A stretch of DNA of 54,107 nt, taken from Rahnella victoriana. Its GTDB lineage: Bacteria > Pseudomonadota > Gammaproteobacteria > Enterobacterales > Enterobacteriaceae. Location of the stretch: assembly GCF_004330295.1 (NCBI RefSeq), contig NZ_SJOJ01000035.1:1-54107 (forward strand), written 5' to 3'. The notes under the pieces were generated by a model. It searched no databases, was not told the origin of the DNA, and saw only the letters and a program-made list of their open reading frames with translations. A program made the translations under genes and the position numbers. The number at the start of each line of letters is the position of its first letter. The first letter of the stretch is position 1. Of this stretch, positions 27,043 to 34,382 are shown in pieces.

Positions 27043-29142
27043 TCAGATTTGCTTCCACTGTGACCATTCACCGGTAAACTCGGCTTTGCCCGGCTGGTTA
27101 TTCTGAGTCCAGTAGTTTGCCTGATAGTCTTTGCCGTTCAGACTGACTTTGTCGCCCGTGTTGTACACTTTGCTGGCATCCCAGGTGGCATATTTGCCCG
27201 CCGGAGACGGCGTTGGTGTAGGCGTCGGCGTTGGCTCCGGTTCCGGAGTCGGTTCCGGCGTCGGTTCAGGGGTTGGCTCCGGTGTTGGTTCCGGCGTCGG
27301 CTCTGGCGTTGGTTCCGGCTCAATGGCTGCATCACCCAGCACCGTCACGACGATGGATTTGGTCAGTGATTTCTCACCATGCTCATCGGTGACGACCAGA
27401 GAGAAGCTGAAGTCAGACTTACTGACCAGCTCCGGCGCAGTGAAGTCTGCCGATACAGCGCTATAAGAGGACAGCGCAATCGCGGCTGGCGCGGTCCATT
27501 TATAAGTCAGTTTGTCGTTGTCTTTATCGGCAGAACCCGCCCCACTCAGACGCACTTTCGCACCGCTGAACACCTGCAGGGTGATGTCACCGGTGGGTGC
27601 AACATTGCTTTCTGCAGGGATTTCATCATCCGGCACCTGACCACTGACATTGACGCCTTCAAAGTAGAAAGGTGACATATCAATAACTTTCTGCTCGATA
27701 GCGTAACCGAGGCCTTCACGGGCAGCATTGACCAGCAGACCGTTGTCCTGATCGATGGTCCAGGTAAACAGCGCACCCAGCCCTTTTTCAATGACATAAC
27801 GGCCTTTTTCACGCACGGTACGCGGGGTATCAATGGACATAAAGAGGCCGGAATCTTTGCTGTAAAGGTAATCCGCATCCGCTACCTGGTCGGTGTACAC
27901 CTCAAAGCCGTTGCGGCCTGACTGACTTTCCAGATCCAGATAGTTATTCACCAGGTCGTACCATTCGGTGGTGCCACTTTCGAATGAACCGACGGTTGTT
28001 TTCCCCTCATTTGGCGAGTAAGTGCCCTCCAGCGGAGAATAGCTTTCCAGCACGGCATTCTGCCCATTACGGGAATAAGCCGCATAACCGACGTTGATAC
28101 GATCGGCCGGGAAGCCTTTAGCCAACAGGTATTCAACGATAGTATCGACCCCAAATCCGCCTTCAACCAGCGCACGCAGGTTGGTATGGTGAGCCAGTTT
28201 TTCTGCCCATGGTGTCCCGAAGAAGTCATACGTCATGACGTTAATACCATACAGACCAGCTTCCAGTAAGGCAGAAACGTTGGATTTTTCCAGAATGGCG
28301 ACAACGGCGGAGCTGGCGATACTGATTTTCACATCAGAACGCTTGATGGCTTTCATCTCTTTGGTAATTTCAGCCAGCAGTAACGCATAGTTTGCACCAT
28401 CATTATCGTCATACGGGTTGTTATTGCCGGCATTACCCGGATATTCCCAGTCAATATCCACTTCGCTGAACATCGGGAAACGGGTGAACAGACTGGCCAC
28501 GCTTTTGGCAAAGATGGTACGTCCATCTGCGCTTTTCGCCATGTTGTGGAAACCGTTACTCAGGGTCCAGCCGCCAATACTCATCGACAGTACCAGATCA
28601 TGCCCGACGGCTTTGGCGCGTTTTTGCAGATCACGCAACCCGCCAACCAGCCCTTTTACATTGGCTTGCGTCGCGCTGGTCGGAGAAAGCTCAACCCAGC
28701 CCGGATTGTCGAGATTGTTGTTGACGCTGGAGGCAAAGTCACCCCACGGATCCAGGAACGTTGCCTGATGAGTGGATTTGCCCAGTTGTTGCGCGGCACT
28801 TGCGACGGTATTGGCTTTTTCACCCTGATCGCCGACGATGCCGACGAAACCAAAGATGATTTTGTCATAAGCGGTTGGCGGGATATTTGCCAGATCAAAA
28901 CCACGACCCCTTTTATCTGCCTCAATCTTTGGGTTTTGTAAACGGCCATCATATTGAGACCAGTCAGTATAATAGCCAAATACTTTAGGCTTATTAGCTT
29001 TAGTATATTTGTTATAAACCGGTTTAGTCACACGTGCGGAGGTATAGCTGTATTTCTCTGTTTCTGTGGCTGGATTAAATCCGTCGTCTTTATAGGAGGA
29101 CTGGGTCAGCTCATCGGTCTTAATAATTTTGCTGGTAGGCAT
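27043..29142 (-). CDS. Leaderless GH18 chitinase with PKD and chitin-binding domains
   Basis: A 699-residue chitinase. Residues 1-50 are polar with no signal peptide. A GH18 barrel follows (52-480) with SxGG at 188-191, the catalytic motif SEVDIDWE (226-233, acid E233; the usual first Asp is Ser) and MTYDFFG (303-309). Then come a PKD-like domain (515-602), a repeated TPEP linker (608-648) and a C-terminal CBM5/12 chitin-binding module (652-699) with the aromatic pair in YWTQNN. It degrades chitin, probably outside the cell, yet lacks a Sec leader. Similar leaderless GH18 enzymes occur with insect-toxin complexes and in Serratia (ChiB, ChiC). The divergent muramidase operon is the likely export aid. 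Confidence 0.93.
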   Translation of the reverse strand: MPTSKIIKTDELTQSSYKDDGFNPATETEKYSYTSARVTKPVYNKYTKANKPKVFGYYTDWSQYDGRLQNPKIEADKRGRGFDLANIPPTAYDKIIFGFVGIVGDQGEKANTVASAAQQLGKSTHQATFLDPWGDFASSVNNNLDNPGWVELSPTSATQANVKGLVGGLRDLQKRAKAVGHDLVLSMSIGGWTLSNGFHNMAKSADGRTIFAKSVASLFTRFPMFSEVDIDWEYPGNAGNNNPYDDNDGANYALLLAEITKEMKAIKRSDVKISIASSAVVAILEKSNVSALLEAGLYGINVMTYDFFGTPWAEKLAHHTNLRALVEGGFGVDTIVEYLLAKGFPADRINVGYAAYSRNGQNAVLESYSPLEGTYSPNEGKTTVGSFESGTTEWYDLVNNYLDLESQSGRNGFEVYTDQVADADYLYSKDSGLFMSIDTPRTVREKGRYVIEKGLGALFTWTIDQDNGLLVNAAREGLGYAIEQKVIDMSPFYFEGVNVSGQVPDDEIPAESNVAPTGDITLQVFSGAKVRLSGAGSADKDNDKLTYKWTAPAAIALSSYSAVSADFTAPELVSKSDFSFSLVVTDEHGEKSLTKSIVVTVLGDAAIEPEPTPEPTPEPTPEPTPEPTPEPTPEPEPTPTPTPTPSPAGKYATWDASKVYNTGDKVSLNGKDYQANYWTQNNQPGKAEFTGEWSQWKQI
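27208..27322 (-). repeat. Short tandem repeat encoding the TPEP linker
   Basis: Degenerate 12-base units of the form GGTTCCGGCGTC, read on the minus strand as Thr-Pro-Glu-Pro codons. They encode the flexible linker between the PKD and chitin-binding modules. Copy number is likely to vary between strains. Confidence 0.85.
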
Positions 29143-29590
29143 AGTATTTTCCTAAGATTTGAATGAATACATCAACAGCCGTTTGCTGCTGGTGGATATC
29201 TTCGACCTGGAAATAAAATCCGGCAAATCACATTGAGATATAAATAAAAGTGACTAAGCTAAAATTTGTGATTGCTTTTTGAGCGGTAAAAGTTGGCTAA
29301 TTTTATCAGTATCAATAATCACGCTGATAACAAAATGAGTTATCCCAAATTGATCATTAAAAACACTATCTTTCAGTAAGTTGTGCCACACCATGATATT
29401 GAGTGAGAATTAAATTGTTTTTGAGTCTGACTCAATAGGCCCCGTTTTTTATTGATTCAGTCACATCTTAACTAAAATACTTAATATTATTCCTATTGCC
29501 TGTGGAGAAAATAATAAAAGCAGATACGCTTAATCATCAGCATAGATTTAGCGGGGTTTCTCAGATGACTGAAATAATGGAGGGGAGAAG
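29143..29590. promoter_or_regulatory. Divergent control region, chitinase and muramidase operon
   Basis: 448 AT-rich bases with no gene. It contains a perfect 15-bp palindrome TTGAGTCTGACTCAA (29421-29435), a related half-site TTGAGTGAG about 25 bp to its left, and an inverted repeat TTATCAG/CTGATAA (29303-29309 and 29324-29330) with arm centres 21 bp apart. These are candidate operators for the two nearby regulators. The region would coordinate expression of the enzyme and its presumed release factor. Confidence 0.55.
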
Positions 29591-30037
29591 ATGATGGCTG
29601 TGTACCTGATAAACAGTGAATATGTGTTTAATGAAAAAACCAAGGAGTTTAAAAAACTTCACAGTGATGTGAATATTAAACTGACCTCAATGAGAGCCCG
29701 CTGTCTGAGTTATATTATCGAGCATGCAAAAGATGAAGTCATCGAGAAAGAGGCGATATCACAAGCATTATGGGGAAGCCGAAGTAAATTCACCAGCGAT
29801 GCCAGCCTGACCCAAACCCTTTATTTAATCCGACGCGATCTTAAATTTGCCGGGCTGGATGAATTTTTCATCACCGTACCGAAATCAGGAATACGGGTCA
29901 GTACGTCAGCCACGGTTGAAGTCATGGAGGAAAAAATGCCCCCCGGTAAAAGGTTCAGGCCGTGGTGGTGGCTGTTGGGTGTTGTCGTTTCACTGCTGGT
30001 GCTCGGTAGTGCGTTGTTCCTGACGCTTCAACTTTAA
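29591..30037 (+). CDS. Membrane-anchored winged-helix regulator (CadC/ToxR type, no sensor)
   Basis: 148 residues. Residues 1-105 form an OmpR/ToxR-type winged helix (KLTSMRARCLSYIIEHA, ALWGSR, LTQTLYLIRRDLKFAGL and the wing VPKSGIRVS). A basic, tryptophan-rich segment leads into one membrane helix at about 125-147, which ends the protein, so there is no periplasmic sensor domain. It would bind DNA from the membrane and need a partner for signal input. GGAGGGGAG precedes the start. The muramidase start lies 21 bases after its stop. Confidence 0.82.
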   Translation: MMAVYLINSEYVFNEKTKEFKKLHSDVNIKLTSMRARCLSYIIEHAKDEVIEKEAISQALWGSRSKFTSDASLTQTLYLIRRDLKFAGLDEFFITVPKSGIRVSTSATVEVMEEKMPPGKRFRPWWWLLGVVVSLLVLGSALFLTLQL

Positions 30038-30058
30038 CCGTTGTCGGAGGAATACCTT

Positions 30059-30601
30059 ATGTTTACCAATCCTGTGATCAATTCCGTGCTGAAAAACGAA
30101 GGGGGTTATGTGGACCACCCGGACGATACCGGCGGCCCGACCCACTGGGGGATCACCGAAAAAACCGCCCGCAGTTACGGCTACACCGGAAAAATGACCG
30201 ATTTCACTAAAGAAGATGCCTACCTGATCCTCGAGAAAAATTACTGGTATCAGCCGGGTTTTGACAAGGTCTATGTCATCGCGCCGGTACTGGCGCTGGA
30301 ACTGTGCGATACCGGCACTAACATGGGGCCGGTGGTCGGCATCAAATGGCTGCAACGCTGGCTGAATGTGTTTAATCAGGGAGGCTCGCAGTATGCCGAT
30401 ATCGCGGTGGACGGCAGGATCGGCCCCGGCACGCTGAAGGCACTTGAGCAGTTTATCCAGAAGCGCGGTGCCGAAGGGGCGGGTGTGCTGGTCACTTCTC
30501 TCAACTGCAGCCAGGGGCAACGTTATCTGGAACTGGCCGAAGGTCGCACGGCCAATGAAAGCTTTGTCTATGGCTGGATGAAGGGACGGATAAATCTTTA
30601 A
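30059..30601 (+). CDS. TtsA/ZliS-type muramidase (GH108 plus PG_binding_3)
   Basis: A peptidoglycan hydrolase of 180 residues, the same size as Salmonella TtsA. The N-terminal glycosidase domain (4-90) has the EGGY signature with catalytic E14 and GGPTHWGIT. The C-terminal part (95-175) is a PG_binding_3 module with DGRIGPGTL. No signal peptide or membrane segment is seen. I start it at the ATG at 30059 because GGAGG lies eight bases before. In other bacteria such enzymes are endolysins of phages or specific release factors for typhoid toxin and for chitinases (type 10 secretion). No other phage gene is nearby. Confidence 0.9.
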   Translation: MFTNPVINSVLKNEGGYVDHPDDTGGPTHWGITEKTARSYGYTGKMTDFTKEDAYLILEKNYWYQPGFDKVYVIAPVLALELCDTGTNMGPVVGIKWLQRWLNVFNQGGSQYADIAVDGRIGPGTLKALEQFIQKRGAEGAGVLVTSLNCSQGQRYLELAEGRTANESFVYGWMKGRINL

Positions 30602-30667
30602 TATATGGCGCAATATTTTTTATTCTGAACTCTGTGCATTACCTGTGTCTATAAAGGGTGGATTTTT

Positions 30668-30742
30668 ATGAAAACAAAATGCATAAAGAACTGTGCTATT
30701 TATTTCGCAGTAAACTATCCCTTTTATCTGGAGAGTGAATGA
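30668..30742 (+). CDS. Possible 24-residue leader peptide of the LysR gene
   Basis: A short frame beginning MKTKCIKNCAIYF and ending YLESE. It has a good ribosome site (AGGGTGG, about six bases upstream) and its stop overlaps the next start as ATGA. The frame is too short for statistical support. The precise coupling to the regulator gene is the reason to list it. It could be a leader that couples or limits regulator translation. Confidence 0.4.
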   Translation: MKTKCIKNCAIYFAVNYPFYLESE

Positions 30743-31683
30743 TGAATCAAAGAAGTGCAATTAATTTTGATTACAATCTGATCAAGATAATGAACGAAGT
30801 GATTGTATCCGGGAATATTTCAAAAGCAGCGGAGAATCTGAGCCTTACACCCTCGGCAGTGAGTTTATCGATAAATAAACTCAGGCGTCATCTGGGGGAG
30901 GATTTGTTCTACCGCACGGCAACCGGACTGAAACCGACGGCCACGGCGCTGGATGTTCATGATTCTTTTGTTAATGCCATCACCATCATTGAAGACGTTT
31001 TACAGTCGAGCCGCACTGAAGGTCCTTCCTGCGCAATTTTACGGGTGATGTGCCCGGATGCCCTGGAAGATTATTATTTTAACCGGATGTATAAGAACGA
31101 CAGCGGGAAAACAGTAAAAGTTGAATTTTCAAATGTGAATAATATTAAGAGTGATGAGATGGTAAAGAATTTGTTGCAGGCAAACATTGATGTGGTCATT
31201 TCGCATCATGCCCTGCAGCATGATAAAATTACTTCAGTGAAAATAGATTCCATGGATAATTTCGTTATTTTATGTGGTGCTAACAGTTTATTGTCCAATC
31301 AGAAAGAACTGGCCCTGATGCATTACTACGCATTACCCCATGCGGTTTATAACGACGGTATTTATAATGATTTTACCGGCCTGTTGGGCACCACGCTGAC
31401 GATTAATACGCCCTATGCTGGCCTGGTTAAAGTGATTTACCGGTCCTCTTCCATCAACGGTATCATCAGCGCCCTTGAACGCAGCGATATGCTCACGGTG
31501 CTTCCCAGATTACTGGCGGACTACTTCATCAAGGAACGGCACTGTAAATTAAAATGCTTTGATCTTCCAAAGGAAATTTCTATCAATGACTCCAGCGTCT
31601 ACATGAACTACCTCAGCAACAGCAGCAAGCGGCGTTACGTTCATCTGGTGATGTCTCAGCTTAACAGTCCCGAGTCAGTGTGA
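30739..31683 (+). CDS. LysR-type regulator in the chitinase island
   Basis: 314 residues. The helix-turn-helix lies at about 12-70 (NYLIKIMNEV-like start as YNLIKIMNEVIVSGNISKAA, then LTPSAVSLSINKLR). The effector domain (100-310) is rich in Lys, Asn and Ile and less like common LysR proteins. The position next to chitinase genes recalls ChiR, the LysR activator of Serratia chitinases, but I cannot confirm orthology. The start may be 30739 or the adjacent ATG at 30742. GGAGAG precedes both. Confidence 0.85.
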   Translation: MMNQRSAINFDYNLIKIMNEVIVSGNISKAAENLSLTPSAVSLSINKLRRHLGEDLFYRTATGLKPTATALDVHDSFVNAITIIEDVLQSSRTEGPSCAILRVMCPDALEDYYFNRMYKNDSGKTVKVEFSNVNNIKSDEMVKNLLQANIDVVISHHALQHDKITSVKIDSMDNFVILCGANSLLSNQKELALMHYYALPHAVYNDGIYNDFTGLLGTTLTINTPYAGLVKVIYRSSSINGIISALERSDMLTVLPRLLADYFIKERHCKLKCFDLPKEISINDSSVYMNYLSNSSKRRYVHLVMSQLNSPESV

Positions 31684-32016
31684 AAAATGGGGCAGGAAAT
31701 ACGGTTGACCGTATTAACAATAGAATATTTTAATTTTTAATGTGTGTTTTATCGATAATCTGCACCAGATGATTAAAATTAATTATTGAGGTGAAATGAT
31801 TATTACTGCGTGATAATCCGATGATGATTGTGACAGTTATATGAATGGCACTTCATCCCTCTGCAGGGTTTTCATCCGAACAGCTTTCAGGCAAAAGACG
31901 TTGGGTTTGTCGGGTTTGAATGATGAGTTTCAGGAACAGTCATGTCGTTCACGGAAAGGGGTTGTGCATGATATTATGCGCTGTAAAACCAAACCGGCGG
32001 TGGATGATATTTATAA

Positions 32017-32208
32017 ATGCTTTTCGCAACATGTTGTATTGTTTTTTTACCGGTTTTACTTTACGGATTTTTTATTGAAAGGGATAAGCATTTCAATATG
32101 TTTTTTGTTTCCTCCGGGATTGGAGGTGTATCAGGTGGGCCATTATTAATAATAGTGACTGGCCGTGTTAAAAGGTGGGTGACGACCTTTACGTTTACCC
32201 AAAAGTAA
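32017..32208 (+). CDS. Candidate 63-residue membrane protein (holin-sized)
   Basis: A short frame with two hydrophobic stretches (about 2-19, CCIVFLPVLLYGFF, and 28-48, VSSGIGGVSGGPLLIIV), a charged ERDKH turn and a basic tail GRVKRW. The layout is that of a small two-helix holin. It starts directly after a stop codon and lacks a good ribosome site, which weakens it. A strong terminator 42 bases after its stop shows that some transcript ends here. It could equally be a decayed gene or chance. Confidence 0.25.
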   Translation: MLFATCCIVFLPVLLYGFFIERDKHFNMFFVSSGIGGVSGGPLLIIVTGRVKRWVTTFTFTQK

Positions 32209-32249
32209 ATGCACTGAGTAACTGGAAGTCTATTATTGAGTCATAAATG

Positions 32250-32288
32250 ATGCGGATTGATTCCTGGTGGATCAGTCCGCATTTTTTT
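32250..32288 (+). terminator. Strong intrinsic terminator
   Basis: A 12-bp stem (ATGCGGATTGAT with ATCAGTCCGCAT, one G-U pair), a 9-base loop and seven T. It lies 570 bases after the LysR stop and insulates the GH19 chitinase gene. Confidence 0.85.
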
Positions 32289-32318
32289 AATCTGCGTGCG
32301 CATGAGAGGCTTTATTTG

Positions 32319-32349
32319 ATAAACATCATCCTGTTTTTATGATGTTTAT
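32319..32349. promoter_or_regulatory. 11-bp inverted repeat upstream of GH19 chitinase
   Basis: ATAAACATCAT (32319-32329) and ATGATGTTTAT (32339-32349) are exact reverse complements around nine bases. No T run follows. It lies about 150 bases before the chitinase start and is a candidate operator. Confidence 0.45.
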
Positions 32350-32501
32350 GACTCTGATTTTATTAGGGGGTGATGCGCTGAAGCGATTAGCCTTTTCACT
32401 GACAGGGCAGGGACGCGTGACAGTCACTCTGGCCAGTTAACAGTATGCAGAAAATGTTTTTCAGCATTTAACTCCGTCTCTCAATATATAAGGTTATCCT
32501 T

Positions 32502-34289
32502 ATGCGCAGAACTAAACATACATCGCTTATTCCTCTTATTACCCTTTCCTGTCTGCTGGCGGGTACGGGGACGGCAATAGCCGCGGATGCGTCAGACCCC
32601 TATGTCATCAAAGAAAGTGACCTGATTAAAAAAGAAAACAGCCTCACCCAAAATCCGCTGATGCAGGAAGTGAAGGCTTCTATCCGCACGCTGGATAATG
32701 ATGCGGTAGACAAAATCGCCCCCGGCCGCAGCGATAACCCGGCCAACGTGAAGCGGGTGGACAGCATTCTGGGCAGCGATAAATGGGAGCACATCTTCCC
32801 TCTGCGCGAACCAAGTTACACCTATACCCGCTTCCTGCAGGCGATTGGTAAGTTCCCGGCGGTGTGCGCCACCTACACCGACGGGCGTGATTCCGATGCT
32901 ATCTGCCGCAAGGTGCTGGCCACCATGTTCGCGCACTTTGCGCAGGAAACCGGCGGCCACGAAAGCTGGCGTCCGGAAGCCGAATGGCGTCAGGGGCTGG
33001 TCTATCTGCGGGAGATGGGCTGGCAGGAAGGACAGAAAGGCGGCTACAACGGTGAATGTAATCCGAACGTCTGGCAGGGACAAACCTGGCCGTGCGGCAA
33101 AGATGCCGACGGTGATTTCGTCAGCTACTTCGGTCGCGGTGCTAAACAGCTCTCCTATAACTACAACTACGGACCGTTCTCCGATGCGATGTTTGGCACG
33201 GTCAGAACCCTGCTGGATAAACCGGAGCTGGTGGCAGATACGTGGCTGAACCTCGCCAGCGCGGTGTTCTTCTTCGTGACGCCGCAGGCGCCGAAACCGA
33301 GCATGTTGCATGTGATCGACGGCACCTGGCAGCCGAACGATCGGGATAAAGCCAACGGTCTGGTCCCGGGGTTCGGCGTGACCATTCAGATCATCAACGG
33401 CGGTGTCGAATGCGGTGGCGCACAGGAAATCGCGCAGGGCCTGAACCGTATTTCCTATTACAAAAGTGAAGCCGAATACCTGAACGTGCCGGTTCCGGCC
33501 AATGAAGTGCTGGGCTGTAAAAACATGAAGCAGTTTGATGAAGGCGGCGCGGGCGCATTGCCACAGTACTGGGAACAGGACTGGGGATGGTCAGCAGAAA
33601 CGCCGACTGGCCAGACGTATTCCTGTCAGCTGGTCGGCTACCAGACGCCGTTCTCGGCGTTCAAGGAAGGCGATTACAAACGCTGCGTCCAGCACTTCTT
33701 TAACGTGAAAGTGGTGGATGACGCCGGTCAGGAAGAAGCGGTGACGCCAGCGCCTGAACCAACGCCGACGCCAGCACCAACACCGGAACCGACACCTGCG
33801 CCAGCTGGCAATTCCGCGCCGGTGGCAAAACTGTCCGGTCCGATTGGCGAAGTGGAAAGTCAGGCGAATGTGACGCTCAACGCAGCGGAATCTACCGATG
33901 CGGATGGCGACAAACTGACCTACAGCTGGTTGCTGCCGAACGGTAATACGCTGGCGGGCGCTGATCGTGAATCGCTGAGTTTTGTTGCACCGGTAGTCAC
34001 CCGCAAACAAAGCTTCAACTTCACCCTGACCGTTTCCGACGCGAAGAAAAGCAGTGTGGCAACCTATGTGCTGACCGTCACGCCGAAGGTACTGCCAATT
34101 CCGGATGAAGGCACCAGCACCAGCTGCGCCAACAACTGGGATGCCGGCAAAGTGTATAACGGCGGCGAAAGTGTTAACTGGAAAGGTAAAGAGTATCTGG
34201 CGAATTACTGGACTCAGAATAATGAGCCAGGTAACCCGTCGTTCACCGGTGAATGGTCACAGTGGAAAGAGATCAAAGCCTGTAAGTAA
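32502..34289 (+). CDS. Secreted GH19 chitinase with PKD and chitin-binding domains
   Basis: 595 residues. A Sec signal peptide (1-28, ending TAIAA), a GH19 domain (about 85-400) with catalytic-type E149 (AHFAQETGGH) and the family block YFGRGAKQLSYNYNYGPF (209-226), a Pro-Thr linker (415-436), a PKD domain (438-528) and a CBM5/12 module (542-592). It hydrolyses chitin with inversion and, once in the periplasm, could be exported by a type II system located elsewhere. The PKD and chitin-binding modules resemble those of the GH18 enzyme but are arranged in a different order. Confidence 0.94.
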   Translation: MRRTKHTSLIPLITLSCLLAGTGTAIAADASDPYVIKESDLIKKENSLTQNPLMQEVKASIRTLDNDAVDKIAPGRSDNPANVKRVDSILGSDKWEHIFPLREPSYTYTRFLQAIGKFPAVCATYTDGRDSDAICRKVLATMFAHFAQETGGHESWRPEAEWRQGLVYLREMGWQEGQKGGYNGECNPNVWQGQTWPCGKDADGDFVSYFGRGAKQLSYNYNYGPFSDAMFGTVRTLLDKPELVADTWLNLASAVFFFVTPQAPKPSMLHVIDGTWQPNDRDKANGLVPGFGVTIQIINGGVECGGAQEIAQGLNRISYYKSEAEYLNVPVPANEVLGCKNMKQFDEGGAGALPQYWEQDWGWSAETPTGQTYSCQLVGYQTPFSAFKEGDYKRCVQHFFNVKVVDDAGQEEAVTPAPEPTPTPAPTPEPTPAPAGNSAPVAKLSGPIGEVESQANVTLNAAESTDADGDKLTYSWLLPNGNTLAGADRESLSFVAPVVTRKQSFNFTLTVSDAKKSSVATYVLTVTPKVLPIPDEGTSTSCANNWDAGKVYNGGESVNWKGKEYLANYWTQNNEPGNPSFTGEWSQWKEIKACK

Positions 34290-34331
34290 CCTTTATGTAA
34301 GCTGTCCGGTTTCCGTTCATCGGGGAAAACT

Positions 34332-34363
34332 AAAATGGGTGCGATATCCGCGCCCATTTTTTT
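34332..34363 (+). terminator. Intrinsic terminator of GH19 chitinase gene
   Basis: A stem ATGGGTGCG with CGCGCCCAT (one G-U pair) around ATATC, then a run of seven T. An A-rich left flank may let it serve the convergent aminotransferase operon. Confidence 0.88.
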
Positions 34364-34382
34364 CATCCGCTGAACGGCAATC

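Larger units (their letters stand above)
31684..32501. other. AT-rich region between LysR gene and GH19 chitinase
   Basis: 818 bases. It contains a small candidate membrane-protein frame at 32017-32208, a strong terminator at 32250-32288, an 11-bp inverted repeat at 32319-32349 and a GTGACAGTCAC palindrome at 32417-32427. Base composition is clearly more AT-rich than the flanking chitinase gene. No other convincing gene is seen. Confidence 0.6.

Noticed and set aside
27208-27322. CRISPR-like tandem repeat
   Set aside because: The units are 12 bases without spacers and are read in frame as Thr-Pro-Glu-Pro inside the chitinase gene.
30059-30601. Prophage lysis cassette
   Set aside because: No holin of normal form, spanin, capsid, tail, integrase or attachment site was seen nearby, and the neighbours are chitinase and regulator genes.
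31841-32149. 102-codon frame after the LysR gene
   Set aside because: No ribosome site, mixed composition, and it overlaps another frame; probably chance or a remnant.
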